Notes: generated by a model from the letters alone, not told the origin. A stretch of DNA of 64,000 nucleotides from Roseateles asaccharophilus (GCF_004362405.1 NZ_SNXE01000005.1:140000-203999), one strand, 5' to 3'; shown: positions 18,201-25,582, numbered from the stretch's first letter. Numbers and translations are program-made.

Positions 18201-18700
18201 CGGCGGCTGTCCTCGTACTGGGGGGAGAACGGCCCCAGGCCGTCGGTCGCCAGGGTCAGGCTTTGCGCACCCAAGCTCAGGCGCAGGCGCTGCGCGCCGA
18301 TCACCGGCTCCGGCCCCAGCACCACGGCGCCGGCCCCGCCCAGGATGTCCACCGCGACCGGCTCGCCCAACCAGCGGCTGGGCAGGGCCATGCGCTCGGG
18401 CAGGCCCTCGAAGCGGAACTGGGCGCCGCTGCTGTCATCGGCCACCGGCCGCCAGCGAACCGCCAGGCCCGAGGCGCGCGCCTCGGCCCTGGCGCTCTCG
18501 AACAGGGCGGCCAGGCGCTCGCCCTCGCGTTCCAGCTGCGCGGTGGCCGGGTCGCGCAGGCCCAGGCTGATCGTGGCCGCCGCAATCGCGATCAGGGCCA
18601 CGACTACCAGGAGCTCGATCAGGGTGAAACCTCGCTCGGCGCCCGAGCCGGTCCGGCTGCTCCGCGCGCATGCCACAGCAAGCGGCAGGGGAGATGCCAC
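18197..18700 (-). CDS. gspH: type II secretion system minor pseudopilin GspH
   Basis: Minor pseudopilin linking the GspG shaft to the tip. The 167-residue protein has FTLIELLVVVALIAIAAATI after GAERG and Glu+5. The start given is GTG 18700, overlapping the gspG TAG by one base, with a 23-residue leader. A second in-frame GTG at 18676 would give a more usual 15-residue leader. The GspH C-terminal beta-sandwich region is present. Confidence 0.92.
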   Translation of the reverse strand: MASPLPLAVACARSSRTGSGAERGFTLIELLVVVALIAIAAATISLGLRDPATAQLEREGERLAALFESARAEARASGLAVRWRPVADDSSGAQFRFEGLPERMALPSRWLGEPVAVDILGGAGAVVLGPEPVIGAQRLRLSLGAQSLTLATDGLGPFSPQYEDSRR

Positions 18701-19137
18701 TATTGCCAGGACCCGATATCGGCGTCCTTGCCCTCGCCGCCCGGGCGGCCGTCGGCGCCCAGGCTGTAGACATCGATCTCGCCCTTCACGCCAGGATTGG
18801 CGTACTGGTAGGGGCGGCCCCAGGGGTCATTGGGCAGCTTCTCCACATAGGGCTTCCAGTTGGCCGGGATGGGGCCGCTGCTGGGCTTGCGCACCAGAGC
18901 CTCCAGGCCTTGCTCGGCGCTTGGGAAGCGCTGGTTGTCCAGCTTGTAGAGCTTGAGCGCTTGCATCAGGTTGTTGACATCGGTGCGGGCGGCGGTCACT
19001 CGGGCGTCATCGGCGCGGTCCAGCACATTGGGCACGACCAGGGCGGCCAGCACGCCGATGATGACCAGCACCACCAGCAGCTCGATCAGGGTGAAGCCGC
19101 GCGCGCGGCGGGGTCGCTCAATATGGTTTGCGTGCAT
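18700..19137 (-). CDS. gspG: type II secretion system major pseudopilin GspG
   Basis: Major pseudopilus subunit. The 145-residue protein has the leader MHANHIERPRRARG, then FTLIELLVVLVIIGVLAALV with Glu+5. The GspG-specific C-terminal region contains NDPWGRPYQY and DVYSLGADGRPGGEGKDADI, the conserved calcium-binding loop. I chose ATG 19137 from the leader; an in-frame ATG at 19173 would add 12 residues. It is first in the minus-strand gsp operon and divergent from gspC, with only 45 bp between start codons. Confidence 0.95.
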   Translation of the reverse strand: MHANHIERPRRARGFTLIELLVVLVIIGVLAALVVPNVLDRADDARVTAARTDVNNLMQALKLYKLDNQRFPSAEQGLEALVRKPSSGPIPANWKPYVEKLPNDPWGRPYQYANPGVKGEIDVYSLGADGRPGGEGKDADIGSWQ

Positions 19138-19182
19138 TGCTGCGGGCGGGAAAGAGTAATTTCGCTGAATCATAATCGCCGC
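19138..19182. promoter_or_regulatory. short divergent promoter region gspG / gspC
   Basis: These 45 bp separate the start codons of divergent gspG and gspC, so both promoters must lie here or within the opposite gene. A good minus-strand -10 (TATGAT, 19169-19174) would serve gspG; its -35 is weak. On the plus strand CATAAT (19171-19176) is the only -10-like site before gspC. It would place transcription start almost on the gspC ATG, which suggests a leaderless or very short 5' end. This is inference from motif position only. Confidence 0.35.
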
Positions 19183-19797
19183 ATGCTTGCGCGAATATTG
19201 GCTTTTCTGGTCTGGGCCCTGCTGGCGGGGCTGGCCGTCTTCTGGGGGCTGAGGCTGCTGTCCCGCCCCTTGCCCGTGCCGGCCCAGGCGGTGTCGGCCC
19301 AGGCTGCGCCCGCGCTGCGGGCGGACCTGGGGCGGCTGCTGGGCAGCGCCGCAGCCCCGGCAGAGATGCCGCAGGCCCAGGCGCCCGCCGATGCGCGTTT
19401 TCGCCTGTTGGGCCTGGTGGCGCCGCGTCATGCCGAACGCCATGACACCGAGGGTGTTGCCGTGATCTCGGTGGACGGTGCGCCGCCGCGGCCGGTGCGG
19501 GTCGGTGGCGTGGTCGAGGGCGATTTGCGCCTGCTGGCACTGGATCGTCAATCGGCTTCGCTGGGCAGCCAGGGGCTTGTGCGGGTGCGCCTGACCCTCA
19601 GCCCTCCGATGCCGGCGGCCACGGGCACGCTGCCTCCGGCACAGCCCGGCGCGGGCTGGCAGCCGCCCCCAGGCGGTGCCCCGCCCGCGGCCACGCCGGG
19701 TCTGGTGGATGGGCAGCCGGTGGCGCCGGCGCAGCACTCGGGCACCGAAGTGCTGCCCGCGCCGGGTCAGTCGGTGCGCGAGGCCGCGACGCGCTGA
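19183..19797 (+). CDS. gspC: type II secretion system protein GspC (HR-domain, short form)
   Basis: Inner-membrane protein connecting the platform to the GspD secretin. The 204-residue protein has a membrane segment at about residues 4-24 and an HR domain at about 65-140 (FRLLGLVAPRH, GVAVISVDGAPPRPVRVG). It ends in a Pro/Ala-rich tail instead of the PDZ or coiled-coil domain of classical GspC. It is transcribed away from the rest of the gsp genes. No Shine-Dalgarno sequence is visible before ATG 19183. Confidence 0.85.
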   Translation: MLARILAFLVWALLAGLAVFWGLRLLSRPLPVPAQAVSAQAAPALRADLGRLLGSAAAPAEMPQAQAPADARFRLLGLVAPRHAERHDTEGVAVISVDGAPPRPVRVGGVVEGDLRLLALDRQSASLGSQGLVRVRLTLSPPMPAATGTLPPAQPGAGWQPPPGGAPPAATPGLVDGQPVAPAQHSGTEVLPAPGQSVREAATR

Positions 19798-19809
19798 GCT
19801 TCGGTCGCC

Positions 19810-19823
19810 GGCGCTGCAGCGCC
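19810..19823. terminator. palindrome between convergent gspC and cobT-like gene
   Basis: GGCGCTGCAGCGCC is a perfect 14-bp palindrome in the 32-bp convergent gap. It is followed on the plus strand by CCGGTTT. It may act as a weak bidirectional terminator; the T-tract is poor. Confidence 0.35.
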
Positions 19824-19829
19824 CCGGTT

Positions 19830-20933
19830 TCAGAACATGGGTCGGGGCGGGGTGACGGCCTCGGTCAGCAGGGGCAGGGGGTTGGAGTCGCTATGGCCCG
19901 GGCCGCTATGCGGCGGGTGCTCGGCGAGGTCGTGAAGATCGCTGAGCAGGGATGCGGCGCAACGGATCAGGGGCCAGGCCAGCGCGGCGCCCGTGCCATC
20001 CTGGCCTTCCATGCCCAGCTCCAGCAGGGCCGAGGCATGGAACTGGGCCAGGGCCTCATCCAGTCCGCGATGGCTGTGGCTGCGACAGAAGACCGCATAG
20101 TCCGTGACAGGGGCGGCGATCAGCGCGGCCACGCGCAGGGCTGCGCAGGCGGCCATGCCGTCGACGATGATGAGGTGGCGCTTGCTGGCGGCCACCAGCA
20201 TGGCGCCGACCATCACGGCGATCTCGTAGCCGCCCACCGCTGCCAGAACGTCCAGGGGCTCCTGAAGGTCGCGGTGGCGGGCCTTGGCCACACCGAGAAT
20301 CTGCAGCAGATGCGCCTGTTGCTCGGCCGGCATATCGGGGCCGGAGGTGATGAAGTCCCGCAAGGGCTGACCGCTGAGCATGGACAGCAGCAAGGCGGCA
20401 CTTTCCTGTGAGCCCTGACCCAGACCGGCACAGGCAAGCACATTGCCGGCCAGATTGTCGGCAATCTCCATGCCGACGCGCAGGGCGGCATGGGCCTGTT
20501 CCATGCTCATGGCCGCGCTGCTGCGGGCGTTGCGTGTGCCATGAGCGATCTTGCGCGCCAAGAGGCGGGGGTGGGGGAGCAGGGCGTCGGCCAAGCCGCA
20601 GTCCACCACATGCATGCCCAGGCCCTGCTGCTTGGCAAACACGGCCAGGGGCAGACGTTGCTTCAGCGCCAGCAAGGCCTGGTCACGGCTGCTGCGACCA
20701 TGAAGCAGACCGATGCCATCCACGGCCATGCCGTGGTCGGCCGCAAACAAGGCCAGTGCCGGGTTGCTGAAGCGCGGGGTGAGGCTGCCCTGAACCAGAC
20801 CCAGCCGCACGGCCAGCGGTTCCAGCTCACCCAGTCCACCGGCCAGGGCGGCGCGGCGGTCTATGCGATCACGCAGGGCCCTCTCCAGCTCGGGATTGGC
20901 GGTGGGCGAGATCAGCGATTGGTGGATGGGCAT
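19830..20933 (-). CDS. divergent CobT-like phosphoribosyltransferase
   Basis: Homologous over its full 367 residues to CobT, which makes alpha-ribazole phosphate from nicotinate mononucleotide and dimethylbenzimidazole. Shared landmarks are ALFAADHGMAVDG (about 61-73), DVLAAVGGYEIAVMVGAML (about 228-246) and the C-terminal DGTGAALAWPLI. The canonical catalytic elements are altered. The GEGTGA/GEGSGA motif carrying Glu317 of the Salmonella enzyme reads GQDGTGA, with Asp312 in its place. The GELGMANTT-type loop reads AGLGQGSQES. No other cobamide gene is nearby; ilvA lies upstream on the same strand. It may be a base-specific variant, a paralogue with another base or substrate, or inactive. Confidence 0.75.
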   Translation of the reverse strand: MPIHQSLISPTANPELERALRDRIDRRAALAGGLGELEPLAVRLGLVQGSLTPRFSNPALALFAADHGMAVDGIGLLHGRSSRDQALLALKQRLPLAVFAKQQGLGMHVVDCGLADALLPHPRLLARKIAHGTRNARSSAAMSMEQAHAALRVGMEIADNLAGNVLACAGLGQGSQESAALLLSMLSGQPLRDFITSGPDMPAEQQAHLLQILGVAKARHRDLQEPLDVLAAVGGYEIAVMVGAMLVAASKRHLIIVDGMAACAALRVAALIAAPVTDYAVFCRSHSHRGLDEALAQFHASALLELGMEGQDGTGAALAWPLIRCAASLLSDLHDLAEHPPHSGPGHSDSNPLPLLTEAVTPPRPMF

Positions 20934-20981
20934 GGCAGTCGGGATTTTGCGGTCTGCCGGGCGCTTGCGTCATCGGCATGC

Positions 20982-20999
20982 CCCCCAAGGCCTTGGGGG
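20982..20999. repeat. CCCCCAAGG/CCTTGGGGG palindrome downstream of ilvA
   Basis: A perfect 18-bp palindrome begins 5 bp after the ilvA stop, in the 70-bp gap before the CobT-like gene. It resembles the C5...G5 hairpin at 5065-5078 and, like that one, lies just past the stop of a minus-strand gene. There is no T-run. It may be a dispersed intergenic element or an mRNA 3'-end stabiliser. Confidence 0.45.
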
Positions 21000-21003
21000 A
21001 GGC

Positions 21004-22590
21004 TCAGCGCAGGAAGAGCTTGTAGACCGGGTTCTGACTTTCGTCCTGATAGGGGTACTGCAGGGAGTCGAGAAAGCTGCGCAGGGCCGCGCTGTCGCCC
21101 CGTGGGACTTCGATGCCCACCAGGATGCGGCCATAGTCCGCGCCCTGGTTGCGGTAGTGGAAGAGGCTGATGTTCCAGTCCGGATGCATGCTCGACAGAA
21201 AGCGCATCAAGGCGCCCGGGCGCTCGGGGAAGGTGAAGCTATACAGGCGCTCGTGTCTGGCCTGTTCGCCCCGTCCACCCACCATATGGCGCAAATGCTG
21301 TTTGGCCAGCTCGTTGTCGGTCAGGTCCAGGGTGGGGAAGCCGTTCTTGACGAAGAGTTTGGCCAGCTTGGCGGCTTCCTCGCGCTTCTGTATGGATACG
21401 CCCACGAAGATGTGGGCTGACTCGGCATCGGCAATGCGGTAGTTGAACTCCGTCACGCTGCGCGGGCCGAGCAGTTCGCAAAAGCGCAGAAAGCTGCCGC
21501 GTTCCTCGGGGATCGTGACAGCAAAGAGGGCCTCACGCTGTTCGCCCACCTCGGCCCGCTCGGCGACGAAGCGCAGGCGGTCGAAGTTCATGTTCGCGCC
21601 GCAGGTGATGGCCACGAAGGTCTGACCCTTGGCACCGGTCTGGGCCGCGTACTGCTTGATGGCGGCGACGCCCAGGCCGCCGGCGGGCTCCAGGATGCTG
21701 CGCGTGTCCTCGAATACATCCTTGATGGCGGCGCAGACGGCGTCGGTGTCCACGATCACGAAGTCGTCCACCAGGGCCTTGGTGATGCGGAAGGTCTCCT
21801 CGCCCACCAGCTTGACGGCCGTGCCGTCGGAGAACAGGCCCACATCGGCCAGCTGCACCCGCTTGCCGGCCTTGACCGAGCGGGCCATGGCGTCGGAATC
21901 CTTGGTCTGCACGCCGATGATCTTGATCTCCGGGCGCACGGCTTTGATATAGGCCGCCACGCCCGAGATCAGGCCGCCGCCGCCGATGGCCACGAAGATG
22001 GCATCGATGGGGCCGGGGTGCTGGCGCAGGATCTCCAGCGCGATGGTGCCCTGGCCGGCGATCACATCCGGGTCGTCGAAGGGATGGACGAAGGTCAGGC
22101 CCTGCTCACGTTCCAGTTCCAGCGCGCGACCATAGGCATCGGTAAAGCTGTCACCGTGCAGCACCACCTCGCCGCCCAGGGCCTGGACGGCGTCGATCTT
22201 GACCTTGGGTGTGGTGACGGGCATCACGATCACGGCGCGGCAGCCCAATCGCTTGGCAGACAGTGCCACGCCCTGTGCGTGGTTGCCGGCCGAAGCGCAG
22301 ATCACGCCCTGGGCGCGCGCCTCGGGCGAGAGATGGGCCATCTTGTTGTAGGCGCCGCGCAGCTTGAAGCTGAAGACGGGCTGTTGGTCCTCGCGCTTCA
22401 GGAAGACCTTGTTGCCCAGGCGCTTGGACAGATTGCGGGCCTGGTCCAGCGGGGTTTCAATCGCCACCTCGTACACCTTGGCATTGAGGATCCGCTGCAG
22501 ATAGCTGTTGTCGCTGTGAATCAGCGCGGGGGGCTGGCTGCTGCTGGGGCTCTTGCGAGGGGTGCGGCGCGAGGGGGCGGGGCCGGCCAT
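21004..22590 (-). CDS. ilvA: threonine ammonia-lyase, biosynthetic
   Basis: PLP enzyme converting threonine to 2-oxobutanoate, the first committed step of isoleucine synthesis. The 528-residue protein has the Schiff-base lysine at about K76 (FSFKLRGAYN), the phosphate-binding loop AIGGGGLISG and ASAGNHAQG in the catalytic domain. Two ACT-like regulatory domains follow (about 350-430 and 445-525), so isoleucine feedback is expected. The start at 22590 has AGGGAG eight bases upstream. The first about 25 residues are a Ser/Pro-rich extension. An intrinsic terminator lies 87 bases upstream in the leader on the same strand. Confidence 0.96.
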   Translation of the reverse strand: MAGPAPSRRTPRKSPSSSQPPALIHSDNSYLQRILNAKVYEVAIETPLDQARNLSKRLGNKVFLKREDQQPVFSFKLRGAYNKMAHLSPEARAQGVICASAGNHAQGVALSAKRLGCRAVIVMPVTTPKVKIDAVQALGGEVVLHGDSFTDAYGRALELEREQGLTFVHPFDDPDVIAGQGTIALEILRQHPGPIDAIFVAIGGGGLISGVAAYIKAVRPEIKIIGVQTKDSDAMARSVKAGKRVQLADVGLFSDGTAVKLVGEETFRITKALVDDFVIVDTDAVCAAIKDVFEDTRSILEPAGGLGVAAIKQYAAQTGAKGQTFVAITCGANMNFDRLRFVAERAEVGEQREALFAVTIPEERGSFLRFCELLGPRSVTEFNYRIADAESAHIFVGVSIQKREEAAKLAKLFVKNGFPTLDLTDNELAKQHLRHMVGGRGEQARHERLYSFTFPERPGALMRFLSSMHPDWNISLFHYRNQGADYGRILVGIEVPRGDSAALRSFLDSLQYPYQDESQNPVYKLFLR

Positions 22591-22676
22591 GGATGTTCTC
22601 CCTAGGGTCTATTGCGGCGCAGCATGATAGCCCGTGGGTGATCGTGGACATTTCCGCGCCGTGCGGGGCCGGCGCG

Positions 22677-22709
22677 AAAAAAAAGCCCGAGTTCTTGCGA
22701 ACTCGGGCT
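22677..22709 (-). terminator. strong intrinsic terminator in the ilvA leader (orphan)
   Basis: On the minus strand an 11-bp perfect stem (arms 22699-22709 and 22684-22694, loop of 4) is followed by eight Ts (22677-22684). No annotated minus-strand gene ends here: the next gene upstream, the OsmC-family gene, runs the other way. It therefore ends either an unannotated small RNA or the ilvA leader transcript by attenuation. Confidence 0.85.
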
Positions 22710-22752
22710 AAATCCACCATGGAGGCGGTGGAGGAGACAATCTGTGCAAAGC

Positions 22753-22826
22753 TCAGCGCCGTGGTGATGGCACGCGAATGGTTCTTGGTGTTCTCAATTG
22801 GTGCAGTGCGGAAAATACTGCATCAT
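22753..22826 (-). other. two overlapping mini-ORFs in the ilvA leader
   Basis: Frame 1 (22826-22794) would encode MMQYFPHCTN. Its TGA overlaps a TTG that opens frame 2 (22797-22753), which would encode (M)RTPRTIRVPSPRR with five Arg in 14 residues. An AAGG lies about 10 bases before frame 1. The chain ends 43 bases before the terminator stem. Neither peptide is rich in Ile, Val, Leu or Thr, so a classical ilv leader peptide is not indicated. Translation is unproven. Confidence 0.2.
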
Positions 22827-22837
22827 TTTGGTAACTA

Positions 22838-22870
22838 CCTTGTTCTGCGCGCATCCACCTTTGAACAAGG
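22838..22870. promoter_or_regulatory. dyad CCTTGTTC-N17-GAACAAGG (possible operator)
   Basis: A perfect 8-bp inverted repeat with a 17-bp spacer (22838-22845 and 22863-22870) lies in the divergent gap, 131 bp before the OsmC-family start and upstream of the candidate ilvA leader RNA. The geometry suits a dimeric regulator binding two faces of DNA, or an RNA stem-loop. No regulator gene is adjacent. Confidence 0.35.
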
Positions 22871-23001
22871 GCTGATTTCTCTGCCTGCGTAGAATTCTAA
22901 TGGCAAGGCATGCTGCGCTGCAAAAAAATGTTTTGCAGGCGAGGTATCAATTCACGCCAGTCCCCGGCCCGGGGTTTGGCCCTGACCGCAAAGGACGAGG
23001 G

Positions 23002-23424
23002 ATGGAGTGCACGATCAACTGGATGGGGGCCGATGGCATGGCCTTTGTGGCCGAAACCGGCAGTGGCCATCTGCTCAATATGGACGGCGCTCCGGATGGT
23101 GGCGGACGCAATCTGGCGCCGCGACCCATGGAAACGGTGCTGGCCGGAACCGGGGGCTGCACGGCGTATGACGTGGTCCTGATTCTCAAGCGCGGCCGCC
23201 ATGATGTGCGTGGCTGCCAGGTCAAACTCAGGGCGGAACGCGCGCAGACCGAGCCCAAGGTGTTCACCGCGATCCACATGCACTTTGTGGTCAGTGGCCG
23301 GGGCTTGAATGCGGCGGCGGTGGAGCGCGCCGTGGCGCTCTCGCACGAGAAGTACTGTTCGGCCAGCATCATGCTGGCCAAGACCGCCGAGATCACGACC
23401 TCGGTCGAAATCGTCGAGGTCTGA
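23002..23424 (+). CDS. OsmC family protein (YhfA-like)
   Basis: Member of the OsmC/Ohr superfamily, YhfA subgroup; family members reduce organic hydroperoxides through a cysteine pair. The 140-residue protein starts at ATG 23002, preceded by AGGA, and begins MECTINWMGADGMAFVAE. The conserved cysteines are in GTGGCTAYDV and SHEKYCSASIML. A longer frame to 22900 lacks family similarity. It is divergent from ilvA and convergent with coq7. The substrate of the YhfA group is not established. Confidence 0.9.
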   Translation: MECTINWMGADGMAFVAETGSGHLLNMDGAPDGGGRNLAPRPMETVLAGTGGCTAYDVVLILKRGRHDVRGCQVKLRAERAQTEPKVFTAIHMHFVVSGRGLNAAAVERAVALSHEKYCSASIMLAKTAEITTSVEIVEV

Positions 23425-23434
23425 AGCGGCGGGC

Positions 23435-24082
23435 TCAGATGCGGTGGGCGGTCACCGTCATGACCTTGGCCGCCAGGCGCATCAGGCCTTTGACGGGCGC
23501 GGGGAGCTCCTGGGCGCCGGCTGCCAGGGCCTCGTCGGCATGCCGGGCCTCGTCCGCCTTCATCTGGGCCACGATGGCGCGTGAGACGGTGTCATTGGCC
23601 GGCAGCTTTTCCAGATGCCCGGCCAGATGGGCTTCCACCTGACGCTCGGTCTCCACCACAAAGCCCAGGCTGCGCCGGTCGCCGGCCAGTCCCGCCAGGC
23701 TGCCGAAGGCAAAGGCACCGGCCCACCAAAGCGGGCCCAGATAGCTGGGGCGGCTGCCGAGTTGTTCGAGGCGCTCGCGGGTCCAGGCGAGATGGTCGGT
23801 CTCTTCCTGGGCGGCCTGACGCAGCTGGTCTTGCAGGGCTGGGTTGCGACTGAAGAGGGCCTGCGATTGGTAGAGCGCCTGGGCACAGACCTCGCCCACA
23901 TGATTGACGCGCATCAATGATGCGGCGTAGCGGCGCTCCGCTGCATCCAGGGGCGCTCCTGGCTCCTGTTCGGGTTTCGGCGCGGGTCGGGCGGCCGCCT
24001 GATGGGCAAACACGGTGCGCAGACCCTGATCCAGGCTGGCCAGGAGCCGATCGGGCCCGCTGAGGCGAGATTGATCATTCAT
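23435..24082 (-). CDS. coq7: 2-polyprenyl-3-methyl-6-methoxy-1,4-benzoquinone monooxygenase (Coq7)
   Basis: Di-iron hydroxylase of ubiquinone biosynthesis. The 215-residue protein has the ferritin-like carboxylate and histidine ligands in [24 protein letters not shown] and [10 protein letters not shown], the expected two ExxH-type repeats. A hydrophobic stretch around residues 125-140 ([14 protein letters not shown]) fits the membrane-interacting helix. It stands alone on the minus strand, convergent with the OsmC-family gene. Confidence 0.95.
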   Translation of the reverse strand: MNDQSRLSGPDRLLASLDQGLRTVFAHQAAARPAPKPEQEPGAPLDAAERRYAASLMRVNHVGEVCAQALYQSQALFSRNPALQDQLRQAAQEETDHLAWTRERLEQLGSRPSYLGPLWWAGAFAFGSLAGLAGDRRSLGFVVETERQVEAHLAGHLEKLPANDTVSRAIVAQMKADEARHADEALAAGAQELPAPVKGLMRLAAKVMTVTAHRI

Positions 24083-24155
24083 GCCGCCAGTGTAGGGCTT
24101 GGGGAACTGCCTTATGGGGGCCTATGGCAGCCGATTTGCCCCCTGAATTTCCTCG

Positions 24156-24172
24156 CAATTCATGAAGAATTG
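24156..24172. promoter_or_regulatory. CAATTC-ATGAA-GAATTG dyad upstream of porin 1
   Basis: A perfect 6-bp inverted repeat with a 5-bp spacer lies in an AT-richer patch of the 269-bp gap between divergent coq7 and porin 1. The distance to the porin ATG is about 180 bp. It could be an operator; no matching regulator is known to me. Confidence 0.25.
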
Positions 24173-24285
24173 ATGAGAATCCGTTGCGTTGCGCGAGGAC
24201 AACGAAGTCACTGCTTTTTCCTGGCCCGACCCTGTTCAGGTGTGATCCGCTCTGGTGCAATACGGCAACTTCCGCTCAGGAGGTT

Positions 24286-24327
24286 GGCCCGATCAGCCCC
24301 CACCACAAGGCTTCCTGGATCGGGGCC
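24286..24327 (+). promoter_or_regulatory. possible stem-loop in the porin 1 leader
   Basis: GGCCCGATC (24286-24294) pairs with GATCGGGGCC (24318-24327) with one bulged base. It lies about 25 bases before the ATG. It follows an AGGAGG (about 24278-24283) that precedes no start codon. It may fold the 5' end of the porin mRNA. Confidence 0.3.
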
Positions 24328-24351
24328 TCTTACTCAACCAAGGAGAATCGA

Positions 24352-25356
24352 ATGAAGAAATCCATGATTGTGCTGGCCGTGCTCAGCTCCATGGCGGGCG
24401 TTGCGGCGGCTCAGTCCTCGGTGACGCTGTTCGGCGGCGTGGACCTGAATGCCCGCTACAACAAGGGCGGCGGCAAGACCTTGAAGACCATGGGCACGGA
24501 CGGCATCTACAGCAGCCGTTGGGGCCTGCGTGGCGTGGAAGACCTGGGCGGCGGTCTGAAGGCCGGTTTCTGGCTGGAGTCGGCCATCAACCCCGATGAT
24601 GGCACCACCAACTCGTCGCGCTTCTGGCATCGTCGCGCTTCGGTCAGCCTGATGGGTGACTTCGGTGAAGTGCGTCTGGGTCGCTATCTGACCAACCAGT
24701 TCACCGGCTTTGCCGACTTCGATCCCTTCGGCACCAACGGTGTGGGCGACTCGAACAAGCTGACCGACACCCTGGGCAGCGGCGTTACCAGCACCGTGCG
24801 CGCTGACAATATCGTGGGCTACTTCCTGCCCTCGAACCTGGGTGGTTTCTACGGCTCGGCCGAAATCTCCGCTGGTGAAGGCCAGACCTCCCCGGCCGCG
24901 AACAACAAGTTCATGGGCTTCCGCCTGGGCTATGCCCAAGGTCCGGTGAACGTGAGCTTTGCCTTCGCCAACAGCGATCCCGACACCTCCAACACCGACT
25001 ACAAGCGCACCACCTTCGGCGCTTCGTACGATCTGAAGGTTGTCAAGCTGATGGGCTTCTACCAGACCAACAAGTTTGGCGCTCGTAAGCAGAACATCGG
25101 CCTGGTCGGCGCTACCGCCCCCCTGGGTAACGGCACCATCCGCGCTTCTTACGCTCAGTCCAGCCTGGCCACCCAGCTGGCCGTGGGTTATGTCTACGAC
25201 CTGTCCAAGCGCACCGCCCTGTACGGCTCGGTGGCTCGCGTGACCAACGACAACGGCACCACCTCGGCTGTCAAGGTTGCTGGTCCCTCCGCTTGGGTGA
25301 TCCGTGCCGGCCAAGACAACGGCGGCGTGGAAGTGGGCGTTCGCCACACCTTCTGA
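24352..25356 (+). CDS. porin, Gram-negative trimeric type (334 aa)
   Basis: Outer-membrane beta-barrel channel of the Burkholderiales general porin family. A signal peptide (MKKSMIVLAVLSSMAGVAAA, cut before QSS) is followed by SVTLFGGVDLNARY, the RWGLRGVEDLGGGLKAGFWLE beta-hairpin region and the constriction-loop region. The last strand VEVGVRHTF ends in the obligatory Phe. The start at 24352 has AAGGAG at the right distance; the frame extends further upstream without a signal peptide. A two-hairpin 3' end (25363-25378 and the terminator) suggests a stable monocistronic mRNA. Confidence 0.93.
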   Translation: MKKSMIVLAVLSSMAGVAAAQSSVTLFGGVDLNARYNKGGGKTLKTMGTDGIYSSRWGLRGVEDLGGGLKAGFWLESAINPDDGTTNSSRFWHRRASVSLMGDFGEVRLGRYLTNQFTGFADFDPFGTNGVGDSNKLTDTLGSGVTSTVRADNIVGYFLPSNLGGFYGSAEISAGEGQTSPAANNKFMGFRLGYAQGPVNVSFAFANSDPDTSNTDYKRTTFGASYDLKVVKLMGFYQTNKFGARKQNIGLVGATAPLGNGTIRASYAQSSLATQLAVGYVYDLSKRTALYGSVARVTNDNGTTSAVKVAGPSAWVIRAGQDNGGVEVGVRHTF

Positions 25357-25390
25357 TGTTCGACCCGCGCAAGCGGGTTCCTCATCAGCG

Positions 25391-25416
25391 AAAGCCGCCC
25401 TCGGGCGGCTTTTTTC
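25391..25416 (+). terminator. Rho-independent terminator after porin 1
   Basis: The stem AAGCCGCCC/GGGCGGCTT with a 2-base centre is followed by a T-run and lies 35 bp after the stop. A second hairpin with a GCAA loop (25363-25378) precedes it. Confidence 0.9.
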
Positions 25417-25582
25417 ATGCCTGCTCCTTTTGTCTGTCGCGGCAGCGACAGGGTTTGTGCTTGTAGGTCTCGAGCAACATTGCCGAGGCGGGGCGTAGCC
25501 CTTGACGAGACAATTCACCCTAGCTGATACGTCATGAAAATGTCTTGGGTGCGCCCGGACAAGAAGCCAAGGAGACAAACCC

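Larger units (their letters stand above)
22677..22830 (-). ncRNA. candidate small RNA or attenuator leader between osmC and ilvA
   Basis: The 411 bp between ilvA (22590) and the OsmC-family gene (23002) hold no protein gene of usual size. The minus-strand sequence ends at the orphan terminator. Just before that lies a second hairpin (TCCACC...GGTGGA, about 22713-22732) preceded by the anti-Shine-Dalgarno-like stretch CTCCTCCACCGCCTCC. Two tiny overlapping open frames precede these structures. No confident promoter or 5' end could be set; the boundary at 22830 is arbitrary. It could be a free small RNA or a transcription attenuator of ilvA. Confidence 0.4.
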
